NCBI RefSeq assembly: GCF_000184945.1
Contig: NZ_GL586311.1
Span: forward strand, 533,660-597,659
DNA from: Segatella buccae ATCC 33574
GTDB taxonomy: Bacteria; Bacteroidota; Bacteroidia; Bacteroidales; Bacteroidaceae
Length of the DNA: 64,000 nucleotides
Direction: 5' to 3'
This document shows positions 36,192-43,977 of this stretch, in pieces. Within the stretch, counting starts at the first letter, position 1. Each line of letters starts with the position of its first letter. Position numbers and translations under genes: made by a program. A model generated the notes under the pieces. That model was given only the letters and a program-made list of their open reading frames with translations. It did not search any database and was not told the origin of the DNA.

Positions 36192-36265
36192 GCTTCAATA
36201 GCTCAGTTGGTTAGAGCACCTGACTGTTAATCAGGGGGTCGTTGGTTCAAGCCCATCTTGAAGCG
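36192..36265 (+). tRNA. tRNA-Asn (anticodon GTT)
   Basis: The 74-base sequence folds as a cloverleaf: acceptor GCTTCAA/TTGAAGC, D arm GCTC/GAGC, anticodon stem CCTGA/TCAGG with loop CTGTTAA (anticodon GTT), variable loop GGGTC and T loop TTCAAGC. The T stem GTTGG/CCATC has one T-T mismatch. CCA is not encoded. A consensus promoter and a terminator flank it. Confidence 0.95.
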
Positions 36266-36272
36266 CAAAAAA

Positions 36273-36298
36273 GGATGACTCAGGTCATCCTTTTTTTT
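36273..36298 (+). terminator. terminator of tRNA-Asn
   Basis: GGATGAC-TCAG-GTCATCC followed by eight T residues, only seven bases after the tRNA. The stem can be lengthened by A-T pairs. Confidence 0.88.
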
Positions 36299-36361
36299 AT
36301 TCCTCTTAAAGTGGTTTGATTTAGAAAAAGTTATGATAACCATACACTCCAACCCAAAACA

Positions 36362-36402
36362 AACGGCACTTACGGGGAGGAGTATTCCACGCAAGTGCCG
36401 TT
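36362..36402 (-). terminator. hairpin downstream of the lipoprotein gene at 36478
   Basis: AACGGCACTT (36362-36371) and AAGTGCCGTT (36393-36402) form a perfect 10-base stem around a 21-base loop. On the minus strand it is followed by TGTTTT, so it can end the transcript that comes from the lipoprotein gene. Confidence 0.6.
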
Positions 36403-36477
36403 CATTCCTTCTGTCAGGATTCGGCTTTCCGCCAATCTGAATCGGGGTTACAGCCATGCAGCCGACAGACTGCCAAC

Positions 36478-37011
36478 CTAATTGACCGGTAAAATCATGG
36501 GGGACTTCAAGGTGACGCTTGTCTTTTTGTCCAAGGTAAGGGCTATCCGGCCATCATACGCAAGGGAGGAGGCGTCATATTTCTTGGCCGGATTGGCATA
36601 GTAGATCTTCAGTTTGTAAGTGCCGGCGGGCAATTTGCTTATTTTGAAGTTGACATCATAGTTGCAGATGCAGTCGGGCAACGCTCCGAATCCTCCCTCG
36701 TGGTAGACGATGAGAGTTATTTGCTCATCGCGGTTGGCGACATCCACAAAGATATGTTTTACCCCGCAGATGGCCTTTACGTCTTCAAGCACACACCGGG
36801 CGACCCCATCTTTTCCCAATTCCACATTGAGTGTTGCCGCCTTGTCGTAGTTGGCCGTGTAGAAATCGCTACGGGTTTCGGTCTTCGACAATGCGCTCTT
36901 GCAGGCAGAGTTGGCCACATCATAAACACTCAAGGAGTCGAGCACCATGTTTTCCGACGAACAAGCTGACAGCCCTAAAAGACATATCAGACAATAAAAT
37001 ACATTTCTCAT
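36478..37011 (-). CDS. hypothetical lipoprotein
   Basis: This 177-residue lipoprotein begins at the ATG at 37011 (MRNVFYCLICLLGLSACSSEN), chosen because it starts the signal sequence; the lipid cysteine is residue 17. No acidic export stretch follows it at once, so it may stay in the periplasm. Residues 45-175 look like a beta-sandwich of the kind found in fimbrillin-like or FimB/Mfa2-like proteins (KATLNVELGKDGVA, ITLIVYHEGGFG, LPAGTYKLKIYYANP), but I cannot make a firm family call. It may be read together with the upstream oxidoreductase gene, 55 bases away. Confidence 0.75.
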   Translation of the reverse strand: MRNVFYCLICLLGLSACSSENMVLDSLSVYDVANSACKSALSKTETRSDFYTANYDKAATLNVELGKDGVARCVLEDVKAICGVKHIFVDVANRDEQITLIVYHEGGFGALPDCICNYDVNFKISKLPAGTYKLKIYYANPAKKYDASSLAYDGRIALTLDKKTSVTLKSPMILPVN

Positions 37012-37066
37012 GATTGGTATGGATTTAATTTGTGAATACTGTCTATCATATAAACGCGGCTGCAAG

Positions 37067-38155
37067 TCATATCTTGCTTCTCTCCACCTTGCTTTTGAGA
37101 CCACCTTTTTCCCTGATTTCATCTATCAGCACATAGGTGCTTCTCAGACTCTCCAAGCCAAACGCGTTGGTATCTGCACACCTGTCCTCCACCATATCGG
37201 CAAAGGTCTCTATCTCGGAGAAGAAGCCTTGCGAAACGATCTGGTTGTTGCCGACTGTCGGGATAAAACCGTTTCTGCCGTATAGACAGGCAACCGACGC
37301 ATTGCCCCCAACCACTTTCTCCAACGGGATGCCCAGCAATGCCGGGCGGCGAGGGGTGAAATGAAGGCTCTCCATGCCGTCCATCACATAAAATCCTTTA
37401 TCCGTGCTGACGGTCAACTGCTCTTGCGCATACTGCCAAGAGTAGTCGGTGGAAAGTTCCAGCATTCCGGTCACCTCCCGATGCTCCAAAACAAGCAAGA
37501 GGGTTTGTCCTCCTTCCCGGCTTCTTGTCACCTCAACCGACTTCACCTTTGCCTCCCCAAAAAGGAAAGTCACATAGTCGAGCGGATGGATAAACAAGTC
37601 GAGCAGGGCCTCGCCTTCGGGATACAGCCCCGTCAGATAGCGATAATGGTAATGGTGCTTGCCCTCCTTCCGCAACCGCTTTTGCAAGATTTGGGTAGCC
37701 GGGGCAAAGCGTCTCTGCATCCCTACCACGATATGGCCGGAGCCGTAGAGCCTGACGGTATCTATCAACGCGCCCAGTTCGGCACTGTCCCTGCATGGGG
37801 GCTTCTCGATGAACAGGGACTTTCCGGCCTTGATGACTTCGCCCGCAATGCGGAAATGGGCATGGGGATGCGTTGCTACAAATACCCCGGAGACAGCCTC
37901 ATCGGCCAGAATCTCTTGCAAGGAGGTCGTGCCTCTGACACCTTGATACTTCCGCGGTATCAATGCAGCCTTTCTCTCGGATGCGCAACAGATATACTTC
38001 AAGGGCAACTGAAGATATTGCACGACCGGCAACAGGTTGCCCGTGCAGTGGTTTCCCATGCCAACCAACGCATATTGGTGCCCGTAAACCTGCTCCAAGG
38101 CACGCATACTGCGCATACGCTTGTATCTGCTGATGATGTTGTCCAAATGTGCCAT
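37067..38155 (-). CDS. Gfo/Idh/MocA-family oxidoreductase
   Basis: This 362-residue protein has an N-terminal Rossmann domain (ALVGMGNHCTGNLLPVVQ, 29-46) and the family lysine motif FIEKPPCRD (Lys118), then the alpha/beta C-terminal domain. Members use NAD(P) to oxidise or reduce sugars and sugar derivatives. The first glycine-rich turn is less regular than usual (GMGNHCTG). It is 15 bases downstream of a radical SAM/SPASM gene, so the two are probably co-transcribed and act on one substrate, possibly a sugar of a surface glycan or secondary metabolite. Confidence 0.87.
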   Translation of the reverse strand: MAHLDNIISRYKRMRSMRALEQVYGHQYALVGMGNHCTGNLLPVVQYLQLPLKYICCASERKAALIPRKYQGVRGTTSLQEILADEAVSGVFVATHPHAHFRIAGEVIKAGKSLFIEKPPCRDSAELGALIDTVRLYGSGHIVVGMQRRFAPATQILQKRLRKEGKHHYHYRYLTGLYPEGEALLDLFIHPLDYVTFLFGEAKVKSVEVTRSREGGQTLLLVLEHREVTGMLELSTDYSWQYAQEQLTVSTDKGFYVMDGMESLHFTPRRPALLGIPLEKVVGGNASVACLYGRNGFIPTVGNNQIVSQGFFSEIETFADMVEDRCADTNAFGLESLRSTYVLIDEIREKGGLKSKVERSKI

Positions 38156-38170
38156 ATTTCCTTGTTGGGT

Positions 38171-39238
38171 TTATGTCGTAATCGTTTTGAAATGTTTTCT
38201 ATATGTGGTGCGCCTGTTGCCTGTCCATTGGTACTTTCCGTAGAACAGTTCTATCACCCGCTTGGGAAGTATTCTCTCCAACCCTCGCAGGAGGATAATG
38301 TCGTATTTACGGTGGTAGTTGATCCAACACCGGTTGCACTCCTTGGAATACCGGCATTGGATTTTGGCAGTCCGACGCGAATTGAAGATTTCGTCGAGCG
38401 TGTTTTCGTGTATGTTTCCCAACACCACATCCAAATTCTGGCACAGCGGCACGTCGCCGTTGGAGTGGATCACCAGCTCACTGAAGATGCTGTGACAGCG
38501 GAGCCGCAGCCTGTTGTTTTTCCATTCGTCATACAGAGCCACGAAATCGTAGTTCTCGTCCGTTTGGTGTATGGATGCCGGTATTCGGCTGATGAAGTCA
38601 GCATCGTCGGCTTCCATCAGCCCCTTTGTCGTATCGAAGAAAGACATCGTGCTGTAAATGCCTATGCGCACATCGATGCCATGCTTTTGGGCCACTCCAA
38701 TGACATGGCTCATGTCCTCGAATGTGTTCCATGGGGAGAGACAGAACATCAGAGATATCGGCACCATGCCCTTACAGGCTTCCACCACTTCCATCACCTT
38801 GTCATACCCGTCCCGCCCCCGCATATACCGATAGGTCTCCTTGTTGCCGTCGAGCGAAATGTACAGATGCTTGGGACGATGGTCTTTCACGGCTGCAATC
38901 ACCTTTTTGGAGGCAAGGCAGTTGGACAGCAGGGTGTAGTTGGGATGATGCACATCAAACCATCCCAATATCTTGTCAGCCTCGGGATGCAGGATAAACT
39001 CTCCTCCCTCCAGCCCCACCACTGTGCGTTTGGTCACGCATTTGCTGTCCATGATCTTGATGATATCGTCCAGACTCAGATATTCTATGGGCTTCTTCCA
39101 AATGGAGCAATGCTTGCAACGGGATTGGCAGCCGGTAGTGGAATAAATCATCAAAGACGTAAGCTCCTTGTGCTGTTTGCGCACCACGTTGTTTACAAAT
39201 GCCACCCCATTGTGGATGTAGTCATAAATACTGTACAT
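38171..39238 (-). CDS. radical SAM/SPASM-domain enzyme
   Basis: This 355-residue protein has the radical SAM cluster motif CQSRCKHC (Cys37, 41, 44) and a C-terminal SPASM-type region with further cysteines (CHSIF, VPLCQNLDVVLGN, CRYSKECNRCW) that should bind an auxiliary Fe-S cluster. SPASM enzymes modify peptides, sugars or alcohols; KPIEYLSLDDIIKIMDS and EGGEFILHPEADKIL are usual family blocks. No precursor peptide gene is evident nearby, which favours a small-molecule or sugar substrate, together with the downstream oxidoreductase. Confidence 0.88.
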   Translation of the reverse strand: MYSIYDYIHNGVAFVNNVVRKQHKELTSLMIYSTTGCQSRCKHCSIWKKPIEYLSLDDIIKIMDSKCVTKRTVVGLEGGEFILHPEADKILGWFDVHHPNYTLLSNCLASKKVIAAVKDHRPKHLYISLDGNKETYRYMRGRDGYDKVMEVVEACKGMVPISLMFCLSPWNTFEDMSHVIGVAQKHGIDVRIGIYSTMSFFDTTKGLMEADDADFISRIPASIHQTDENYDFVALYDEWKNNRLRLRCHSIFSELVIHSNGDVPLCQNLDVVLGNIHENTLDEIFNSRRTAKIQCRYSKECNRCWINYHRKYDIILLRGLERILPKRVIELFYGKYQWTGNRRTTYRKHFKTITT

Positions 39239-39338
39239 TGTTTCTTTATTCGGTTCTGTCTCTTTATGATAAAGAGCAGATACCGGCGGAAAGACTGCAC
39301 GCGATGTATGACTTTTTCCTAAACTTCCCGTCCCCGAC

Positions 39339-41027
39339 CTACCAAGTGAGCCTTAACCCGAACGGCACCGTAAACGTAAACGGATGCTCGGTGCGGTAGG
39401 TTTCAAGGTCGCTGCCATTGTTGAAGTAGTAGAACATGTTGGGCTCCAGATACAGACTGAACGGCTTGAAGAGACGATACTGAACGCCTACTCCCAAGTT
39501 CACTGACCACTGGTTGCGGGGATGGATGTCCCTCTGCAACGTATAGGAAGAATCCGGCGTGACGATGTATTTCTTCTTAAAAGAACTATGCACCGGCAAC
39601 TCAAAGGTCACACCACCCGTCGCATAGGCATTGAAACGCCCCTTGCCCCAGATGCGATAGGTCAGCCGCAACGGAATACCGATATAACTTATCTTCTGTG
39701 TCTTCTTGAGTGTCGCCCCGTTAAATTCACTCGTAAAGTCAGACTTCAGCCCGGTGTAGTTCAGTCCGGTGCCGAATATCCAATGTGGACTCAGCTGCTT
39801 ATTGAGCGAAAAACCGAAGGTGACGGGCCGGTGATGGTGTGCTTTCTCACCCAAAACATGGTCGTCACTTTGGAAGTTTTTCTCCGCTATCAATTTCAAG
39901 TTGGCTCTCTCTGCAGAGTCCATCAGTGCACTGTTCCGTTGCAGATAGTCCATATAGTCGTTCCAAGTGTACAACTTGGCCGCTGCACCGCCGTTGGCAT
40001 AGTCCGTCACTGTGAGATAATTGAGAGTCGACAGTCCACTGCCCGTCGCTGCATTGGAAGAATGGCCAAGACTGAAAGTCCACGGATATTTCTGCTTCCG
40101 CTTGGTTATAATTTGCTCATTCGACGCTATTAACTTGCCGGACGGGATTGTCGGCAAACGGAACAGAGAGTCTCCCACACCGACATTTGCCATCCAATGT
40201 CTTTGCAGAGAGTCGATTCCGGTGGACATTGAACTCCGGGGGACGGTGCTATCCGCCCAATCCATCCCTTCGGTAGCAGCGTTGTCCTCCCCGGTTCTTC
40301 CCCAACCCCCACTGTTTCTGTTGCGTATGACCGACCTGCCAGCGTGTTCCACATCGTGAGCCCGACTCCCCGCACCATCATCCTTCATCACTCCACCCTC
40401 TTTCTTGGGCGAATCGACCTTCATCTGTTGGTTTTCTGAAATCTTTTCCACCCCGTGCCTTGTTATCAAATAGAGGTACACAGGTATGAACACCGGCAAC
40501 AGGAGCCACAGCCAATAGTCGGTCAGCATCGTCCGCAACAGTTTCTTGGCCCTCGACAACTGCGAGGAGGAACTGTGGGGTGCTATGCCAAGCAGTTCGC
40601 CTATCTCCTTATGGGACAGCCCGTCCAGCACAGCCAGCTTGAACACCTCGCGATGTCCGTTAGGCAGAGACTCTATCGCATCCAGCAAAGTCGCCAGATC
40701 CATACTCCCATTTGTGCCATGACTCTCATCCGGAAGGGCATCAGCATTGACCAATGGCAGAAGATTCTCCCTGCCCTCGGCACGTTGAAGATACTTCAGA
40801 CACAGGTTTCTCACAATCGTGATCATCCAGCCTTCCAACTTGGCCTCATCTTTCAGGGTGCTGATAGAGGAAAAAATGATGATAAAGGCATCATGAAGAA
40901 TGTCTTCCACAACGCTTTCGTCTTTTACATAGTATCGGCATATCCCCAGCAACTTGCGGGAATATGCCGCATATAGTTCTCCCAGAGCCCGTCTGTCTCC
41001 CTGCTTACATGCGTCTATCCGTATCAT
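39339..41027 (-). CDS. ECF sigma factor fused to a membrane helix and an outer-membrane beta-barrel-like domain
   Basis: One 562-residue reading frame joins three parts. Residues about 5-75 are sigma region 2 (YYVKDESVVEDILHDAFIIIF, WMITIVRNLCLKYL) and 110-165 are sigma region 4 with its helix-turn-helix (LSHKEIGELLGI, SQLSRAKKLL). Residues 171-189 form one hydrophobic helix (WLWLLLPVFIPVYLYLI). A polar, low-complexity linker follows (about 190-380), and residues about 385-562 look like an outer membrane beta-barrel (HHHRPVTFGFSLNKQLSP, YIGIPLRLTYRIWGKGRF, SVNLGVGVQYRLF, ending VPFGLRLTW). I chose the ATG at 41027 (MIRIDACKQGDRRAL); an ATG at 41150 would add 41 residues unlike a sigma factor. 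In related bacteria an ECF gene is often followed by a separate membrane-plus-barrel gene; here no stop or frameshift separates them. How the sigma part would be released is unknown. Confidence 0.88.
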   Translation of the reverse strand: MIRIDACKQGDRRALGELYAAYSRKLLGICRYYVKDESVVEDILHDAFIIIFSSISTLKDEAKLEGWMITIVRNLCLKYLQRAEGRENLLPLVNADALPDESHGTNGSMDLATLLDAIESLPNGHREVFKLAVLDGLSHKEIGELLGIAPHSSSSQLSRAKKLLRTMLTDYWLWLLLPVFIPVYLYLITRHGVEKISENQQMKVDSPKKEGGVMKDDGAGSRAHDVEHAGRSVIRNRNSGGWGRTGEDNAATEGMDWADSTVPRSSMSTGIDSLQRHWMANVGVGDSLFRLPTIPSGKLIASNEQIITKRKQKYPWTFSLGHSSNAATGSGLSTLNYLTVTDYANGGAAAKLYTWNDYMDYLQRNSALMDSAERANLKLIAEKNFQSDDHVLGEKAHHHRPVTFGFSLNKQLSPHWIFGTGLNYTGLKSDFTSEFNGATLKKTQKISYIGIPLRLTYRIWGKGRFNAYATGGVTFELPVHSSFKKKYIVTPDSSYTLQRDIHPRNQWSVNLGVGVQYRLFKPFSLYLEPNMFYYFNNGSDLETYRTEHPFTFTVPFGLRLTW

Positions 41028-41113
41028 ATAGTTTCCGACAAGAGGATACCTCCCCCTTTTTATATAAAGGAGTCGGCTATCCCCAAAAGACTGCACGCAA
41101 GTCCGGATTTTTT

Positions 41114-41121
41114 CAAATTTA
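41114..41121 (-). promoter_or_regulatory. -7 box upstream of the sigma-barrel gene
   Basis: TAAATTTG on the minus strand matches TAnnTTTG and lies 87 bases before the chosen ATG at 41027. The nearest TTTG is 26 bases upstream, too far for the consensus. Confidence 0.4.
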
Positions 41122-41236
41122 TTTTGCCTTAACATGTCATGGCCCGCCAAATCTGCCTTGAAAACGTGTCACGTGGCCGCATCAAATATATACGCAAAAG
41201 ACATACATATAGGCAGATGGGCTCTAAAAACATTGT

Positions 41237-41281
41237 AAAAGCCATATCCGACTTCGATGAAGAAGTATGGATATGGCTTTT
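41237..41281 (-). terminator. terminator of the leucine-rich lipoprotein gene
   Basis: AAAAGCCATATCC (41237-41249) and GGATATGGCTTTT (41269-41281) form a perfect 13-base stem with A- and T-rich ends, so it can work on either strand. It separates the gene at 41356 from the sigma-barrel gene. Confidence 0.8.
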
Positions 41282-41355
41282 CCTTCTTTACTTGATTTTA
41301 TCAAACCATTCTATTTGGGCAGTGTAAAGACTTTCTTGATCGCTCAAAAAAGAAA

Positions 41356-42729
41356 TTATTCTGCCACAACGGAGATTTTTTTACTGCCCACGAGGGTCTT
41401 CACAAGTTTTTCTTCATCCCCTGCATCCACACGAATCCGTTTCAGTGCCGTGTTTCCTTCAATGATAAGGTATTCGCTTTCATCGTTGAATTCGGCCCCA
41501 TTTCGCAGGTTGATTTCTTCCAACTTCGGCATATAGGTGGCTTCGACATTCCGGATGATAGGATTGTGGGAAAAGTCGAGCGTAGTGAGGTTGGTGTTGG
41601 ATACCGATATTTGGAGCAGCATGGGTAACTTGCTCATGTCGAGCGACTTCAAAGGATTTTCGTGCAGGAAGAGGAACAGCAACCGGGGCAGATCGAGATT
41701 GATCGTCTCCAACTTGTTGGCATAGAGGTTCAAGCGATTCAACATCGGCAAATTCTCCAACTTCACACTCGTCAGCTTGTTGTTGTCGGCATGGAGTTGT
41801 GTGAGCTTAGGCAGGTTGGTCACTTCGAGTGTAGTGAGCTGATTCTTCACAGCATCAATGCGGTCGAGTTCCGGCAGGTCGTTGGCCTTGAGCGAGGTGA
41901 GCCGGGCACCGTTGGCAAGGAGCAGTGTCAGCTTCTTCAACATAGAAATGTCAAGCGACGAAATGCCTGTGCGCTGAATATAAAGTTCCTCAAGTTGGGT
42001 GTTTTTCGACAGGTCGAGCGTCGTCAGCCTGGCATTGTCGTAAAGGCGGAGGTCTTTCAGTGCAGTCATGGCCGAAAGGTCAAGCGTCTTGATGTTATTG
42101 CCGCCGAGGACAAGTTGCTCCAACTTAGCGAGTTTGAAGACGGGAGAGGCATCCGTGACAGACTGGTTTTTGAGATTCAACGAACGCAGGTTGGTGAAAT
42201 ACTCCAGTCCTCCGAGACTTCTGATCACCTTTGCTCCTTCGGCATCTTCCTTGGTTTCGAAATGAATATCAATGGAAGTCACGGCTTGTGCCTCCGACAC
42301 GGAGATCTCATCATCGTTGTTGACATCGATAGACGGTTTGAGAGCCAGCAGCTGCTTTTTAAGGTTGGCATCGGCAAACTTCACGATCAGTTTGCCGGGA
42401 GCTGTCTTTACAGTCACGGCACACTTGGCCCGGGCCGTCTCGCCATTGACCTGCGCCGTGGCCACAATGTTGGTTGTTCCTGCAACGACAGCTTCCACCT
42501 TACCGTCGGACACCTTGGCAATATTGGCATTTTCGGATGCCCAAGTGATAGTTGCACCATCGGGAGCACCACTCACAGCAACATTGCCTGACTCCCCTTC
42601 TGTCAACGTGAGCGTTGTGGGAGCAAGCTGAATGGTGAATTGCGGCTGCGGATCATCGCTGTCACTGCAAGCCGACAGCAGCAGACACAACAATGCAGGA
42701 ATCAGCGATAGCGTGATTTTCTTTTTCAT
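41356..42729 (-). CDS. leucine-rich-repeat lipoprotein with N-terminal Ig-like (Big2) domain
   Basis: This 457-residue lipoprotein starts at the ATG at 42729 (MKKKITLSLIPALLCLLLSAC) and has SDSDD after the lipid cysteine, which points to the cell surface. Residues about 30-110 form a bacterial Ig-like group 2 domain (ITWASENANIAKVSDGKVEA). From about 150 to 430 there are irregular leucine-rich repeats of the internalin-like kind (LEQLVLGGNNIKTLDLSAM, LTTLDLSKNTQLEELYI and so on). Such proteins bind proteins or surfaces, and some Bacteroidota members aid adhesion. A promoter (42883-42913) and a terminator (41237-41281) show a single-gene unit. Confidence 0.88.
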   Translation of the reverse strand: MKKKITLSLIPALLCLLLSACSDSDDPQPQFTIQLAPTTLTLTEGESGNVAVSGAPDGATITWASENANIAKVSDGKVEAVVAGTTNIVATAQVNGETARAKCAVTVKTAPGKLIVKFADANLKKQLLALKPSIDVNNDDEISVSEAQAVTSIDIHFETKEDAEGAKVIRSLGGLEYFTNLRSLNLKNQSVTDASPVFKLAKLEQLVLGGNNIKTLDLSAMTALKDLRLYDNARLTTLDLSKNTQLEELYIQRTGISSLDISMLKKLTLLLANGARLTSLKANDLPELDRIDAVKNQLTTLEVTNLPKLTQLHADNNKLTSVKLENLPMLNRLNLYANKLETINLDLPRLLFLFLHENPLKSLDMSKLPMLLQISVSNTNLTTLDFSHNPIIRNVEATYMPKLEEINLRNGAEFNDESEYLIIEGNTALKRIRVDAGDEEKLVKTLVGSKKISVVAE

Positions 42730-42882
42730 AAGTCGTTTTGTTTTTGTCATTTATAATATTAGTTTTGAAAAATCCTAACTGTCAGGGCCATGAATCCGGG
42801 AAAAACGATATTTCACGCCGCCGGGCAATAGTTTCATTTCCCCTTTTCCGGCATTCCTCCGATACAAGCCGATTAATATTCG

Positions 42883-42913
42883 CAAAGATAAATAAAAAGC
42901 TGCAAACAGCAAA
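42883..42913 (-). promoter_or_regulatory. Bacteroidota-type promoter of the leucine-rich lipoprotein gene
   Basis: On the minus strand TTTG (42913-42910) is followed after 19 bases by TATCTTTG (42890-42883). The leader to the ATG at 42729 is about 150 bases. Confidence 0.75.
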
Positions 42914-43334
42914 ACTTTCTATCATTTTCCGATACAAATATCCGTAGCCGACCACTACAGACAAGGCCATTCAGCGTCATTTCACTTTCATCCTATTTAC
43001 ATTCCGGTTTCACCATTTACTTAAAATGCAGACGAAACAAGGCTGTCCTCCCCGGAAAGGAGGGCTATGCAGTGTATAGCACGAACTATTAAAGATTTCG
43101 AAAAAGCCTTACACGCGATTTTTCCATTTCCACCTTTCCACTCAATCCCATCCCCCTCATTCGCCCTATCCGCCCCATCGATTTTCCCACTAAGCCCAAA
43201 CGACCTTGCAAAAGGGCCACACTTGGAAGCTCATTCGGGCCGAATGGCAATCCAAAAAAGGCCGTTTCATCGGCTTATTTTGGCCGGGCGACATTCCACG
43301 TCAGGGTAAAAAAGGCTCTTTGGGAGTTTTGCTG

Positions 43335-43365
43335 AAAAAAAGGGAAGCGTGTGTGCGCTTCCCTT
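43335..43365 (-). terminator. hairpin with T7 in copy 2 of the dispersed element
   Basis: AAGGGAAGCG (43340-43349) pairs with CGCTTCCCTT (43356-43365), and seven T residues follow on the minus strand. Compared with copy 1, stem bases differ on both arms so that pairing is kept. It can also end the yccF transcript. Confidence 0.85.
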
Positions 43366-43372
43366 GCTCATG

Positions 43373-43404
43373 CAAAGATACGGCATTTAAAGCCCATTTG
43401 CAAA
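43373..43404 (-). promoter_or_regulatory. consensus promoter in copy 2 of the dispersed element
   Basis: On the minus strand TTTG (43404-43401), exactly 20 bases, TATCTTTG (43380-43373). It drives only the adjacent hairpin, or the rest of the element if polymerase reads through. Confidence 0.75.
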
Positions 43405-43500
43405 TGACGAATGAAAGATTTTGACATACTCCGGGGCTTTCAAACCGAATGGAGAGATATGCCCCCAAGAGGATAGGGGATAGCCCGCATGGGGAGAAAC

Positions 43501-43869
43501 TCACACCACACGCTTGCCGAAAGGCCAAAGGGCGAGGCGGGCCAAGCGGAAATTCATCTGCCCCCAGGGGATGCCGACAATGGTGATGTAGAGCAGACAC
43601 CCAAAGAAGACATGGGTGAGGAAGATGTAAAAACCACCGATGAAAAACCAGATGACATTCATCAAGGTGTCGAGACAGCCGCCACTTCCGGGGACTTCTT
43701 CCACGTGAGACCCGAAAGGCCAGAGAGCCAACACGCCCAACTTGAAGGCCTGCAGCCCCCAAGGAATGCCGACAACGGTGAGGCAGAGCACCAGTCCGGC
43801 TGTGAAATACTCGAAGGCGGTGGCCAGTCCGCCAAAAAGAAGCCAAAGAAGGTTTCCTAAACAACCCAT
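43501..43869 (-). CDS. yccF: YccF-domain inner membrane protein
   Basis: This 122-residue protein consists of two YccF repeats, each with hydrophobic helices and the motif TVVGIPWGLQAFKLGVLALWPFG (first repeat) or TIVGIPWGQMNFRLARLALWPFG (second). It starts MGCLGNLLWLLFGGL. YccF proteins are inner membrane proteins of unknown function. It stands alone, 108 bases downstream of the MsrAB gene on the same strand, and its transcript probably ends at the hairpin at 43335-43365. Confidence 0.9.
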   Translation of the reverse strand: MGCLGNLLWLLFGGLATAFEYFTAGLVLCLTVVGIPWGLQAFKLGVLALWPFGSHVEEVPGSGGCLDTLMNVIWFFIGGFYIFLTHVFFGCLLYITIVGIPWGQMNFRLARLALWPFGKRVV

Positions 43870-43977
43870 AGTTTATCGTCTTTTGATATTACAGATGATG
43901 TGTATTTGCGGAGCGACAGGGCGGCATGGAGACCAAGTTCCCCACAACTGCCCTTTCGACCCTGCATCGGCACGGGT

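Larger units (their letters stand above)
43072..43404 (-). repeat. dispersed promoter-hairpin element, copy 2
   Basis: This 333-base element on the minus strand has the same order of parts as 22370-22684: promoter (43404-43373), hairpin with T7 (43365-43335), CAAAGAGCC block, core GCTTCCAAGTGTGGCCCTTT (43230-43211) and tail (43114-43072). The bases between the -7 box and the hairpin are CATGAGCAA here and CATCAGCAA in copy 1. The middle has diverged most. It fills most of the gap between the leucine-rich lipoprotein promoter and the YccF gene. Confidence 0.75.

Noticed and set aside
37361..39322. Plus-strand frame (653 codons) opposite the oxidoreductase and radical SAM genes
   Set aside because: It spans two real genes on the other strand and has no domain pattern.
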